Below, one piece after another: positions 26,935 to 36,159 of a stretch of 64,000 nucleotides of DNA. The DNA comes from an uncultured Sulfurovum sp. GTDB taxonomy: Bacteria > Campylobacterota > Campylobacteria > Campylobacterales > Sulfurovaceae. The stretch spans positions 20,321 to 84,320 of the forward strand of contig CACVAX010000039.1 of assembly GCA_902727935.1 (NCBI GenBank), in the 5' to 3' direction. The notes beneath the pieces are model-generated. The model did no database searches. It had not been told where the DNA came from and saw only the letters and a list, made by a program, of their open reading frames with translations. The translations under genes were made by a program, and so were the position numbers. Position 1 is the first letter of the stretch. The number at the start of each line of letters is the position of its first letter.

Positions 26935-27414
26935 ATGAAAAAGACAATACTTAGTATATTGTTGCTGTGTTCTACATTGTTGGCAGAGGTCAAAAATGTG
27001 GAAGTTACACCTGAGTTTGTAAAAGAAAAAAAATTTAAAATAATTGATATTAGAACCGAAGATGAGTGGAGAGAGATGGGTGTTATTTCAGAGGCATATC
27101 TGATTACATTTTTTACTAAAAACAATGAATATAACATTGAATTTTTCTTAAAAGAACTGAATACAGTCATTGAAGAAGATGAAGAGTTTGCTATTATCTC
27201 AAACAGTTCGAGTAGAACCAAGTTGGTTTCTAATTTTTTAGGACATAAACATAATTATAAGGTTATTAATTTACTTGGTGGTATGTCAAAGCTTCTAAAA
27301 GAAGGTTATGAAGTAGAGGTTTATAAACCTCATAAAAAAAAAGAAGACAACTTTATACATTTAAAAAGTGAGAAATTAGAACTAAAGTTTAATGATAATA
27401 ATATTACAGAATAA
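26935..27414 (+). CDS. periplasmic rhodanese-like protein lacking the active cysteine
   Basis: The 159-residue protein has a signal peptide (1-17) and a rhodanese fold (KIIDIRTEDEWREMG, later NLLGGM). The active-site loop, normally C-x-x-G-x-R, reads SNSSSRT here, so the sulfur-accepting cysteine is absent and it is unlikely to be a sulfurtransferase. The C-terminus is lysine-rich. It overlaps the end of the convergent aroE gene by 11 bases. Confidence 0.7.
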   Translation: MKKTILSILLLCSTLLAEVKNVEVTPEFVKEKKFKIIDIRTEDEWREMGVISEAYLITFFTKNNEYNIEFFLKELNTVIEEDEEFAIISNSSSRTKLVSNFLGHKHNYKVINLLGGMSKLLKEGYEVEVYKPHKKKEDNFIHLKSEKLELKFNDNNITE

Positions 27415-28198
27415 ATGCTTTTTTCATTTGTTCTTTTATCTCATCAAATGTAAATTGATGATCACAAAAGTACTCAAAGGCGATAATACCTTGGTAAAGT
27501 AACATGTCAGACCCATCTTTAGTTGGTTTGTTCTGTTCTTTAGTAAATTTCAAAAAAGGTGTTTCCTTCCCATAGATAACATCAACACAGGCTTTAGCTT
27601 TAGAAACAACTTCTTCTAGTATTTCGATAGGACAAGGTAAAGAGTCATCTTCTAAACCAGCAGAAGTCATGTTGACCACCAAGTCAAAAGCTTCATCCAG
27701 TTTAAAAGTTTCAAAAGTAAAAGTTTTAAACCCTTTTTTATTGTAACGCTCTAAACGTCCAGCACTACGGTTTAATATACTCACTTCATACCCAGCATCA
27801 CGAAGTATGACAGAAGTAGATTGTGCTGTTCCTCCAGCTCCTAAAAAAAGAACTCTTTTGATGTTTTCAAATTCTGAAATGGCTTTTAAAAATCCTGGTG
27901 CATCGGTGTTGTAGCCATAAAGTTTTCCCTCTTTTTTTACAATGGTATTAACAGCCCCAACTTTTTGTGCAAAAATATCCAACTCATCACAAGCTTTAAA
28001 AGCATATTCTTTATGAGGAACGGTGATGTTTGCCCCCTTGATGTTTAAATCAAGAAATTTGTTTCGTAATTCTGAACCATTCTCTAGTTTATAACGTGTA
28101 TAGACTCCGTTATAGCCTAAACCTTGAAAAGAGAGGTTATGCATAAGAGGTGATTTTGAGTGCGATACAGGGTTTCCAAAGATGCTGAAGAGTTGCAA
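27404..28198 (-). CDS. aroE: AroE, shikimate dehydrogenase
   Basis: The 264-residue protein has the shikimate-binding N-terminus (FGNPVSHSKSP, residues 7-17), the catalytic lysine segment NITVPHK (about 57-63), the NTDAPGF motif and a glycine-rich NADP site (LFLGAGGTAQS, about 117-127). It reduces 3-dehydroshikimate in aromatic amino-acid synthesis. In Campylobacter, aroE follows the SPOR-protein gene of the glyA block. Here trpE and a TonB/ABC block lie between them. Confidence 0.94.
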   Translation of the reverse strand: MQLFSIFGNPVSHSKSPLMHNLSFQGLGYNGVYTRYKLENGSELRNKFLDLNIKGANITVPHKEYAFKACDELDIFAQKVGAVNTIVKKEGKLYGYNTDAPGFLKAISEFENIKRVLFLGAGGTAQSTSVILRDAGYEVSILNRSAGRLERYNKKGFKTFTFETFKLDEAFDLVVNMTSAGLEDDSLPCPIEILEEVVSKAKACVDVIYGKETPFLKFTKEQNKPTKDGSDMLLYQGIIAFEYFCDHQFTFDEIKEQMKKAFIL

Positions 28199-28284
28199 GG
28201 TAGTTCCTAATATTTTTTTGGATTATAGCCAAATTAAAGTTATGAAAAAAAGTATGAAATTACAATCTCACTTTTAGTATAAGG

Positions 28285-28299
28285 TGCAAGTAAGTTGCA
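28285..28299 (+). promoter_or_regulatory. palindrome upstream of the TonB receptor gene
   Basis: TGCAA-gtaag-TTGCA, a 5-bp inverted repeat around a 5-base spacer, lies 54 bases before the receptor ATG. It could be an operator, but it does not match a Fur box and could be chance. Confidence 0.25.
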
Positions 28300-28352
28300 T
28301 TTAATAACTTTTTATCTAAAATTCGCCATATTTTAACAAAGGGGAACAACAC

Positions 28353-30458
28353 ATGAGAAATCTTACCGTACCATTAACGCGATTTTATGTGACAACATTT
28401 TTTAGCAGTGTCCTTATGACCAATGGTGCTTTAGCAGAGACAAACACAACATCAAGCCTTACACTTGATGACATCGAAGTAGTCGGAGCATATCAAGCCT
28501 ATCAAGGAGAATTTACACCACTTGAAACACCTCAGGCAGAACAGAGAATAGATGCTAAAACCATCAAAAACTCAGGAGCAGTTACGTTAGATCAAGCATT
28601 GGACTTGGCATCATCGGTTGGTCGTCAGAACAACTTTGGTGGACTCTGGAACAGTTTTTCAGTAAGAGGTTTTGTTGGCGATGAAAACCTTCCAAGTAAC
28701 TATTTGGTAAATGGTTTTAATGCTGGTCGTGGATTTGGAGGTCCTAGAGATCTTTCAGGTGTTGAGTCTGTTGAAGTACTAAAAGGCCCTCGTGCAGCCT
28801 TGTATGGACGTGGTGAACCGGGAGGAACCATTAACCTTGTAACGAAACGCCCAACTTTTGATGAGCAAGCTGAAATCACAGTGAAAGCTGGTAGTTTTAA
28901 TACTTACCGTACTGATTTGGATTGGACTGCTCCTCTATCGGATAATTTTGCTGTTCGTATGGTAGGTTTCTATGAAGATGCAGAGAGTTATCGTGATACT
29001 GTAGAAAGTACTAAATATGGCTTCAATCCTTCAGCAACTTATCTCATTGGGGATAGCAGTGCACTGATGTATGAACTTGAGTACAGTCATCAAGAAATTC
29101 CATTTGACCGAGGGGTTATTGCGATTGATGGAAAATTAGGTGCTATTCCAGAGAGTCGTTTTTTAGGTGAGCCAGGTTATGACCCTATTGAGACGGATGT
29201 TTTGGGTCATCAACTTGAATTCCAACATGACTTCAACGATGAGTGGAGTGGGTTGGTTGGATTTAACCATCGAAAGACCTCACTCAATGGTTATGCATCA
29301 GAAAATGGTTTTGCTGCACCTGCTGCCAATGGTGACTTTGGTCGCTTTTCGCGTTACCGTGACTACGATGCAACCTATCAAGTCTTACGTGCAGAGTTAA
29401 GTGGCGAGTTTGAAACAGCTGGACTAGAACATCGTCTTACGGTGGGTATAGACAGTGATAAGTTTGAAAATGACCAATATGCTACACGTGATAGAACAAC
29501 GGATCAAACCATTAACATTTACAATCCAGTATATGGAAATTCTCCAATATCGGGTCTTGATTTAGCAACACAAATTGACAGAGTTGAAACGCAAAAGTCT
29601 ACAGGTATATATCTTCAAGACCAAATTAGTTTAACGGATAAACTAGATGTTAGATTAGGTGCACGTTTTGATGACTATAAACAAGAGCTTACAAATCGTA
29701 AGAGCGACTCTAGCTCTAAATACTCAAAATCACAAGTTAGTCCACAATTTGGAGCTGTCTATAAAGCGACAGATGCCGTGTCCTTATATGCTAGCTACGG
29801 TGAAAACTTTCGTCCACTGTCAGGTGCTACGAATGACAATAATTTAAAGCCAAACCAGTCCGAGTCAACAGAGGTTGGGGTGAACTTTAGTTTAAACGAC
29901 AATACTATACAAGGAAACTTTGCGTTGTTTAACATAAAGCAGTCTAATATTGCGACCTTTGATGCAGACTTTAATCCTACAGCAGTAGGTGAGGCTGAAA
30001 GTAAGGGTGTTGAACTTGACCTCTACGGTAATATTACAAATTCACTAAGATTTTTGTTCTCTTATACGTACATAGATGCTGAGACGAAAAATGACTATTA
30101 TGATGCAGTTTCCTATGCTGACATCCCAGCTGGTTCAGATATGTTAAATGTTGCTGATCATCAATTAAGTCTACAACTTACAAAAGAAACTAAACTTGCT
30201 GGTAAAAACCTTGACTTAACAACAGGTTTACTTTACGTGGGTGAAAGAAGTGGAGAATTTGGTCATCCAGATTTCACGCTACCAAGCTACACAACGGCTA
30301 GGGTTGCAGCCACTTATCAAGTTTCAAAATCTATTGAAGTAAGTGCTGAAATAAACAACTTGTTTGATGAAGAGTATTACACCAACTCTTATGCTCAGGC
30401 GTGGGTTCAACCGGGTACACCACGTAATGCTTATGTGTCAGCAACCTACAAGTTCTAA
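28353..30458 (+). CDS. TonB-dependent siderophore-type outer-membrane receptor
   Basis: The 701-residue protein has a signal peptide (about 1-30) and a TonB box-like segment (LDDIEVVGA, about 36-44). The plug domain contains SVRGF, LKGPRAALYGRGEPGGTINLVTK and related motifs, and a 22-strand barrel ends in phenylalanine (YVSATYKF). This is the FhuA/FecA-like ferric-siderophore receptor type, powered by TonB-ExbBD. The ABC ATPase gene starts 4 bases after its stop. The block has fewer A/T-ending codons than its neighbours, suggesting transfer. The ligand is unknown. Confidence 0.9.
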   Translation: MRNLTVPLTRFYVTTFFSSVLMTNGALAETNTTSSLTLDDIEVVGAYQAYQGEFTPLETPQAEQRIDAKTIKNSGAVTLDQALDLASSVGRQNNFGGLWNSFSVRGFVGDENLPSNYLVNGFNAGRGFGGPRDLSGVESVEVLKGPRAALYGRGEPGGTINLVTKRPTFDEQAEITVKAGSFNTYRTDLDWTAPLSDNFAVRMVGFYEDAESYRDTVESTKYGFNPSATYLIGDSSALMYELEYSHQEIPFDRGVIAIDGKLGAIPESRFLGEPGYDPIETDVLGHQLEFQHDFNDEWSGLVGFNHRKTSLNGYASENGFAAPAANGDFGRFSRYRDYDATYQVLRAELSGEFETAGLEHRLTVGIDSDKFENDQYATRDRTTDQTINIYNPVYGNSPISGLDLATQIDRVETQKSTGIYLQDQISLTDKLDVRLGARFDDYKQELTNRKSDSSSKYSKSQVSPQFGAVYKATDAVSLYASYGENFRPLSGATNDNNLKPNQSESTEVGVNFSLNDNTIQGNFALFNIKQSNIATFDADFNPTAVGEAESKGVELDLYGNITNSLRFLFSYTYIDAETKNDYYDAVSYADIPAGSDMLNVADHQLSLQLTKETKLAGKNLDLTTGLLYVGERSGEFGHPDFTLPSYTTARVAATYQVSKSIEVSAEINNLFDEEYYTNSYAQAWVQPGTPRNAYVSATYKF

Positions 30459-30462
30459 TAGC

Positions 30463-31182
30463 ATGAAATTACAAGCAGACGCATTACATATTACCCGTTC
30501 GGGTAAAAAAGTTCTAGATGGGGTCTCGTTCAGTTTAAAAGCTGGCGAGATATACGCGCTACTTGGTGGTAATGGGGCTGGAAAATCTACTACCTTACTT
30601 AGTTTCCTAGGTTTTATATCCCCTGATGCTGGTAGTGTTCGTGTTAATGAAAAGGATGTCTATTCAGACATCGAAGCTGCTCGTAAAGCCATTGCTTATT
30701 TACCTGAGTCTGCTTCATTGTATGAACATCTGAATGCCTACGAAAACATTGACTACTTTTTACAACTTGCTGGTCTTTCTCTTAGCAAATCCAGTATTGA
30801 CGAGGCGCTTGACAGAGTCTCATTAAAGTCAGAAGCTAGAGAGCAAAAATTAGCTGACTACTCGAAGGGAATGTGTCAGAAAGTCACCATTGCATTAGCA
30901 ATGTTACGTGATACCGACATCTTACTTTTAGATGAACCGACATCTGGTTTAGACCCTAGTGCCATAGATGAATTCCATCAACTTGTTCGGAGTCTTGCCG
31001 ATGCAGGTAAAGCTATTTTGATGGTAACCCATGATGTGTACGGTGCGTGTAATGTGGCTGATAAAATTGGACTTCTTTATAATGGTAAATTAATGCAAGA
31101 GTTTAATGCCCAAACTGAAAAAATTAATACAGAAACGGTACATAAAGCATTTTCTACAACAGTAGCTACTCAAAATAGTTGA
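30463..31182 (+). CDS. ABC transporter ATP-binding protein
   Basis: I take the ATG at 30463 (239 residues), just after the receptor stop; an upstream in-frame start would lie inside the receptor gene. Walker A is G35-G-N-G-A-G-K-S-T43, the signature is YSKGMCQK, and Walker B is ILLLDEPTSGLDP. The sequence is of the NosF/CcmA type used with ABC-2 permeases, here the two DUF3526 membrane proteins downstream. No periplasmic binding protein is encoded, so export or a membrane-processing role is more likely than classical import. Confidence 0.9.
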   Translation: MKLQADALHITRSGKKVLDGVSFSLKAGEIYALLGGNGAGKSTTLLSFLGFISPDAGSVRVNEKDVYSDIEAARKAIAYLPESASLYEHLNAYENIDYFLQLAGLSLSKSSIDEALDRVSLKSEAREQKLADYSKGMCQKVTIALAMLRDTDILLLDEPTSGLDPSAIDEFHQLVRSLADAGKAILMVTHDVYGACNVADKIGLLYNGKLMQEFNAQTEKINTETVHKAFSTTVATQNS

Positions 31183-31195
31183 TGAGGTATAAGAT

Positions 31196-32623
31196 ATGAA
31201 AACCATATACCTTATAGCACTCAGTGAATGGCTGTACTGGATTCGCTCACGTCTTGTGATAGGAAGCGTACTGATTTTTTTAGTGTTGCTTTCTGTTTCT
31301 GCGTTCTTTACATCCTTTCATATGGATGCAGAGAGTCATGTGAGAATGCATCAACAAGCTAAAGCTGATAAGACATTTCTCGCACAACCTGATCGCCATC
31401 CACACCGAATGGTTCATTATGGGCACTATGCATTTCGTACACCTGCACCTTTGGCTGGCTTTGACCCTGGGCTTGATAGCGTGACAGGGAAATCTATTTT
31501 TCTTGAAGGTCACCGTCAAAATACCGTTATGTTTCCAGAGTCATCCGTGAGTACCGATTTTGGTGGTTTAGCACGTTTAAATCCTGCTTTGATTTATCAG
31601 ATTTTTGCACCATTGGTTATTATTTTACTGGCGTACAATGCAATTGGACGTGAACGTGAAGCTGCTGTGCTGACACCCATGTTGGCACTAGGCATAACGG
31701 GTAGAACACTCATCGCTGGTAAAGCTTTAGCCTTAGTCTCTTTTATGGTTTTAATGCTTATACCTCTTCTTATAAGTGCTGCTTTTGCACTTGTGGAAGG
31801 GGAGAGTTTCATGGCTTTACTGATGTTATTTGCTATTTATTTTATCTACCTAGCAATTTGGATTGCCTTAACACTTCTGATGTCTATTATCTTAAAAAAA
31901 GGGTCGACGGTATTAGCAGCTATGACGGGCTTATGGTTTGTTTTTTCCTTAGTTCTACCATCCATTGCTGTCAATACAGCAAGTAAAACCTCTGCCGTTC
32001 CCGGAAAAATCGAAACGGACTTAGTGATGCTTAAGGATGTTCGTAAACTTGGAGATGGTCATAATGCCAATGACCCAGCTTTCAAAAAAATGCGACAAAA
32101 TATACTGGAAAAATATAATGTAGAGCATATTGAAGATTTACCAGTTAACTTTCGTGGGATAGTTGCCATGAAGAGTGAAAAGAAACTGGCTGAAGTATTG
32201 AATCGATACGCTAAGGAACGAATGGTGGCTGAAGCCAAACAAGAGAAAGCCATTGCAGACTATGGTTGGTTTACCCCAACGATAGCAATTGCTTTTGCCT
32301 CTCGAACCATTGCTGGGACAGATCTTTCAAATTATCATCGTTTTCAAAAAGAGGCTGAAGCCTTACGTTACAAGTTTGTTCAAGGGCTTAATCAAGCGCA
32401 TATTAAAGCGTTATCTTACAAGGATGATATGAATCGTAATAAAGATGATAAAAGTGCTCGTATTGATGGGTCAAATTGGCAAGTACTCGATAAATTTGAA
32501 TTTCGAACGGAAGATTTATCGCTTAGGATAGGGAATGCTACTTCTTCCATACTGATGTTATTGGCATGGCTAATAGCGATTAGTGGATTATTAATTTGGC
32601 GAAGTAAGGGAATTAAATCATGA
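31196..32623 (+). CDS. ABC-2 type permease with DUF3526 (first subunit)
   Basis: This 475-residue membrane protein has an N-terminal helix (about 15-40) and a large extracytoplasmic loop with the family-typical HPHRMVHYGHYAF and LAGFDPGLD segments. Four or five more helices follow (about 140-270), then a second extracytoplasmic region and a final helix. This is the NosY-like ABC-2 permease with DUF3526. It forms a pair with the following gene, overlapping by 4 bases (ATGA). Confidence 0.82.
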   Translation: MKTIYLIALSEWLYWIRSRLVIGSVLIFLVLLSVSAFFTSFHMDAESHVRMHQQAKADKTFLAQPDRHPHRMVHYGHYAFRTPAPLAGFDPGLDSVTGKSIFLEGHRQNTVMFPESSVSTDFGGLARLNPALIYQIFAPLVIILLAYNAIGREREAAVLTPMLALGITGRTLIAGKALALVSFMVLMLIPLLISAAFALVEGESFMALLMLFAIYFIYLAIWIALTLLMSIILKKGSTVLAAMTGLWFVFSLVLPSIAVNTASKTSAVPGKIETDLVMLKDVRKLGDGHNANDPAFKKMRQNILEKYNVEHIEDLPVNFRGIVAMKSEKKLAEVLNRYAKERMVAEAKQEKAIADYGWFTPTIAIAFASRTIAGTDLSNYHRFQKEAEALRYKFVQGLNQAHIKALSYKDDMNRNKDDKSARIDGSNWQVLDKFEFRTEDLSLRIGNATSSILMLLAWLIAISGLLIWRSKGIKS

Positions 32624-33873
32624 ACAATATAAATGCATTAATACGTGAAGTAAAGTTCACTGCACGTGACCTTACCGTATGGTTTTGGTTGCTTGTTGTT
32701 CTTAGCTTATCTACGCTTTCTCTTTGGTCTGGACTGACTGAAGTAGAACGCCAAAATGCTAGCATACAAAGTCTTCTTGCAGAAAATAAAGAAGAGCGTT
32801 TATCTGAGCAAAAAAAGTATGACCATTGGGGATATTTAGCTTACTACAGTTTTCATCTGACTTATGATGCTCCTTCAGGTTTTGCTTTTGCAGCCATGGG
32901 ACTTCGTGATAGCCAAGCATGGAAACACCGAGTTAGAATGCTTGCTCTTGAAGGTCAAATTTATGAGCGTGATGTAGGTAATCCTAGTATTGCATTGATT
33001 GGTCGCTTTGATTTTGCATTTTTTACTGCCTTTATCATTCCAATCATTTTGATTATGCTCTTGTTTGATCTTCGAAGTTCTGAAAAAGCTGCTGGACGTT
33101 ACGCACTATTGGAAGTTACGGCTGGAAATAGATTTTCTTTATGGGGTCTTCGGGCTTTAGTACGGTCTGGGGGAGTTTTCCTTGCACTCATTCTACCATT
33201 GGTCGTTGTGGGTATTATAGCTGGTATTCATATGGGTACACTCTTTTTGGCGATACTTGCTGTATTAGCCTACATGATTTTTTGGACGCTTCTTTCTGTC
33301 TATGTTTCAGCATGGCGTAAATCTGGTTCAGTGATACTCATGTCACTGCTTGCTATTTGGATGTTAACGGCTGTCATTCTTCCAGCTGGTTTACGAATAG
33401 CCATCGATAAAACAGTGCATGTACCTTCTGGCACCGACATAGTGATGTTACAAAGGGAAGTAGTGAACGATGCTTGGGACATACCAAGAGAAGAGACCAT
33501 GAATGACTTCTTTGCAGAACATCCTGAATGGAAAGATTATGAGCCTATAGAAGATTCATTTGAATGGCAGTGGTATTATGCTTTTCAGCAGATTGGTGAT
33601 GAACGAACCAAGGAGTTGAGTACGCTTTATCGTGATGGTCGATTAGAACGTGATAAAATAGCATCTTGGTTTTCGCTTTTAGCACTACCATCATTGCTCG
33701 AAAGGTACCTTCAGTCTTTGGCAAAGACAGACTTAAAATCAACTATTGAATATGAAGAGAGAGTTCGTAAGTATCATGCTTCACTTCGTGCTTTTTACTA
33801 TCCTAAGTTCTTTAACAATGAACCTTTTGAAAGAGCTGAACTTAAGAAATTACCTATGTACCTATCTCATTAA
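32620..33873 (+). CDS. ABC-2 type permease with DUF3526 (second subunit)
   Basis: This 417-residue membrane protein is related to the preceding one. After the first helix (about 20-40) it has the DUF3526 segment with DAPSGFAFAAMGLRD, the LALEGQIYERD motif and GRFDFAFF, followed by five helices and a late extracytoplasmic domain. The two permeases and the ATPase form one transporter. TonB receptor, ATPase and two DUF3526 permeases occur together as a cassette in other Gram-negatives, but the substrate has not been established as far as I know. Confidence 0.82.
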   Translation: MNNINALIREVKFTARDLTVWFWLLVVLSLSTLSLWSGLTEVERQNASIQSLLAENKEERLSEQKKYDHWGYLAYYSFHLTYDAPSGFAFAAMGLRDSQAWKHRVRMLALEGQIYERDVGNPSIALIGRFDFAFFTAFIIPIILIMLLFDLRSSEKAAGRYALLEVTAGNRFSLWGLRALVRSGGVFLALILPLVVVGIIAGIHMGTLFLAILAVLAYMIFWTLLSVYVSAWRKSGSVILMSLLAIWMLTAVILPAGLRIAIDKTVHVPSGTDIVMLQREVVNDAWDIPREETMNDFFAEHPEWKDYEPIEDSFEWQWYYAFQQIGDERTKELSTLYRDGRLERDKIASWFSLLALPSLLERYLQSLAKTDLKSTIEYEERVRKYHASLRAFYYPKFFNNEPFERAELKKLPMYLSH

Positions 33874-33883
33874 GAGATAGGTA
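33859..33883. terminator. hairpin between convergent permease and trpE genes
   Basis: A perfect 10-bp inverted repeat (TACCTATCTC / GAGATAGGTA) with a 5-base loop covers the permease stop codon and lies 15 bases beyond the trpE stop. A-rich or T-rich flanks are present but no classical run of T directly follows on either strand. It may end transcription from both sides. Confidence 0.5.
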
Positions 33884-33897
33884 AAAAATAATTGAAG

Positions 33898-35304
33898 CTA
33901 CAATTGTTCCATATCTTTGATGGTTGCAAGTAAGGCACCGAGTTTATTTTTAACTTCTAAGTATTCAAGTTCTGGAACAGAGTCTGCAACAACTCCACCA
34001 CCAGCTTGTAAAGTAATAGAGTCAGGTTTTATAAGAGAGGTTCTGATAGCAATAGATGAATCCATCTCACCATTAAATGAGAAGTAACCAACTGAACCAG
34101 AATAGAATCCACGTTTTAAACCTTCATATCCTGCAATGAGTTCCATAGCACGAATCTTAGGGGCACCTGTCATTGTTCCTGCTGTAAAGGTTGCTCTAAA
34201 GAGGTCAAACATGTCTTTGTCTTTAGCGATAATGGCTTCTACATCGGAAACCATATGCATAACATGTGAATAGCGTTCTACACGCATCATGTCTGTTACT
34301 TTTACTGTACCTGTTTTAGCAACACGTCCAACATCATTTCTTCCTAAGTCAATGAGCATAAGGTGTTCAGCACACTCTTTAGGGTCATTTAACATTTCTA
34401 TTTCAAGTTCTTTGTCACGTGCTTTGTTCTTACCACGTTTTCTTGTTCCTGCAATAGGGCGTAGTAAAATTTCGTTATTAGAAAGTCTTACCATGACTTC
34501 AGGAGATGACCCTGCAATGGAGAACTCTTCATAGTCCAGTAAAAATAAGTATGGAGAAGGGTTCTTTGAACGTAAAAGTCTGTAAAAAGAGAGAGGGTCT
34601 ATTTTTCCTTTTTGTGTATAACGGTTGGCTAATAGAATTTGAAAAACATCACCTGAGCGAATCATCTCTTTGGATTCATCAACCAGTTTTTTATAACGCT
34701 CTTCTTCAATGGAGAAGCTTCCTTCCCCATTGAGTTTGGCAGCTTTTAATTTTTGAGGGGTACAGGGTTCACTTAAAAGCTTTTCTATTTTTCCTATAGC
34801 CAGTTCATATCCCTCATCATTTTGAATAATGGTTAAGATAGAGTTTTTATGGGAGTATGCTAAAATGATAGAGGGACGTACCAAGTCCAAGTCAGGAGTA
34901 TTTAACGGATCATAAAGATTATCCATACTCTCTTTTAGTGTTGGTTCAAAAACTTTAACCATGTCATAGCCTATAAATCCAATAAAACCGTCTACAAATG
35001 AGAAGCCAACTTCATCAACTGTTTTCTGGTATTTTCCTTGATCTAGGTTTTGATAATATGTTTGTAGGAAATTAAAAGGGTCATTGTTGAGTTTTTCAAC
35101 TTGACCTTCTTGGTTGCTATAGATGGTTTCATTATCTTTATAAACAAGACGCTCTTGAGCACCTATGGTAATAAAGCTATAACTACCTTCAACGGTGGTT
35201 ACAACGGATTCAAAGAGCATGGTAACTTCATCTTTGAAAAGCTCCTTGATTTTTCCATACATGGAAACAGGGGTGAGTTGATCAAAGAGAAGTTTTTTTA
35301 TCAT
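33898..35304 (-). CDS. trpE: TrpE, anthranilate synthase component I
   Basis: The 468-residue protein is of the chorismate-binding family, with the motifs PIAGTRKRGKN (about 280-290), LMLIDLGRNDVGRV (about 312-325), FTAGTMTGAPK and AGGGVVADSVPELE. It makes anthranilate from chorismate and glutamine-derived ammonia together with TrpG. PabB is the main alternative, but the length and C-terminal motifs fit TrpE better. It lies 5 bases after the SPOR gene in the minus-strand block. No trp leader peptide is visible. Confidence 0.87.
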   Translation of the reverse strand: MIKKLLFDQLTPVSMYGKIKELFKDEVTMLFESVVTTVEGSYSFITIGAQERLVYKDNETIYSNQEGQVEKLNNDPFNFLQTYYQNLDQGKYQKTVDEVGFSFVDGFIGFIGYDMVKVFEPTLKESMDNLYDPLNTPDLDLVRPSIILAYSHKNSILTIIQNDEGYELAIGKIEKLLSEPCTPQKLKAAKLNGEGSFSIEEERYKKLVDESKEMIRSGDVFQILLANRYTQKGKIDPLSFYRLLRSKNPSPYLFLLDYEEFSIAGSSPEVMVRLSNNEILLRPIAGTRKRGKNKARDKELEIEMLNDPKECAEHLMLIDLGRNDVGRVAKTGTVKVTDMMRVERYSHVMHMVSDVEAIIAKDKDMFDLFRATFTAGTMTGAPKIRAMELIAGYEGLKRGFYSGSVGYFSFNGEMDSSIAIRTSLIKPDSITLQAGGGVVADSVPELEYLEVKNKLGALLATIKDMEQL

Positions 35305-35308
35305 GTAT

Positions 35309-36094
35309 CTATTTTGCCTTTGTTATGTATGCACCTTTTAGTATGTTTTCTTGTACGGTATCCAATTGCGTATTTGCTTGGTTACGGCTAAAGAAAGGTC
35401 CTACTAAAACACGTGTTAAAGTTGTATCATTTTCTACCTTAACAAGAGAATAGTTGAAGTTATTATTCTTAATTTTTCTCACTACGGTTGAAGTATCTCT
35501 ATAGGTACCAACTTTGATATAGTAACTGTTAGAAACAGCTTTTTGCTGACCTCCAAAATAAGTAGTTTTCTTTACTACAGGAGCTGCAACTGCTGTTTGT
35601 TTTACTTCTGCTTTAGGAATGTACTCTTTTTTAGGTTGAGTTATCGTTTTTGGTTCAGTATAGGTTCTTTTTACAACAGGTGCTTTTTCAGTGTTAGTAG
35701 TAGTTTCTACTGCTGTGTTATTCTTTTTTGGTGTTTTATATGTTTCAATCTCTTTAGGTTCATGAGAGCTTAAAGGGGTTTTGATAACTGAAGTTAAATT
35801 TCTTTCTGTAATTGTTGGATTTAGTACAGGTATTGTTACTTCACTGTTAGAGGTTTCAGTTTCTTCTTCAGAACTTGTATTGGCATCATTTTCAGTACTT
35901 GTTAATTCAACTTTGGAGTCATTATTCTCAATTTTTGAACCTTCATCTGTATTTAAAATAAGTTTTGTTATGACAACTGAAATTACTAATATAATAAATA
36001 AGAGAGCTAAAAGGGTAAGAATATTCTTTAAAGGTGTTTTTTTAGGACTATCTAAATCATCAATTTTGATGTCGTGTAAGTTTTTATCTGCCAT
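35309..36094 (-). CDS. SPOR-domain inner-membrane protein
   Basis: I prefer the methionine at 36094 (MADKNLHD), because GGAGG lies 11 bases ahead; the in-frame ATG at 36112 has no such site. One membrane helix lies near residues 28-48. A long Thr/Ser/Glu/Lys-rich periplasmic linker and a C-terminal SPOR domain (about 182-261, with YYIKVGTYRD and TRVLVGPF) follow. SPOR domains bind glycan strands stripped of stem peptides at division sites. In Campylobacter the equivalent gene (Cj0404) sits in the same place. Confidence 0.85.
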   Translation of the reverse strand: MADKNLHDIKIDDLDSPKKTPLKNILTLLALLFIILVISVVITKLILNTDEGSKIENNDSKVELTSTENDANTSSEEETETSNSEVTIPVLNPTITERNLTSVIKTPLSSHEPKEIETYKTPKKNNTAVETTTNTEKAPVVKRTYTEPKTITQPKKEYIPKAEVKQTAVAAPVVKKTTYFGGQQKAVSNSYYIKVGTYRDTSTVVRKIKNNNFNYSLVKVENDTTLTRVLVGPFFSRNQANTQLDTVQENILKGAYITKAK

Positions 36095-36159
36095 TTTGGT
36101 TTTGGCCTCCATTTTTTAAACAGAGTATAACACAAAAAACACGGTTTTGTATATAAATA

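Noticed and set aside
30364..30462. Upstream start for the ABC ATPase
   Set aside because: It lies inside the end of the TonB receptor gene in another frame; the ATG at 30463 matches the family N-terminus.
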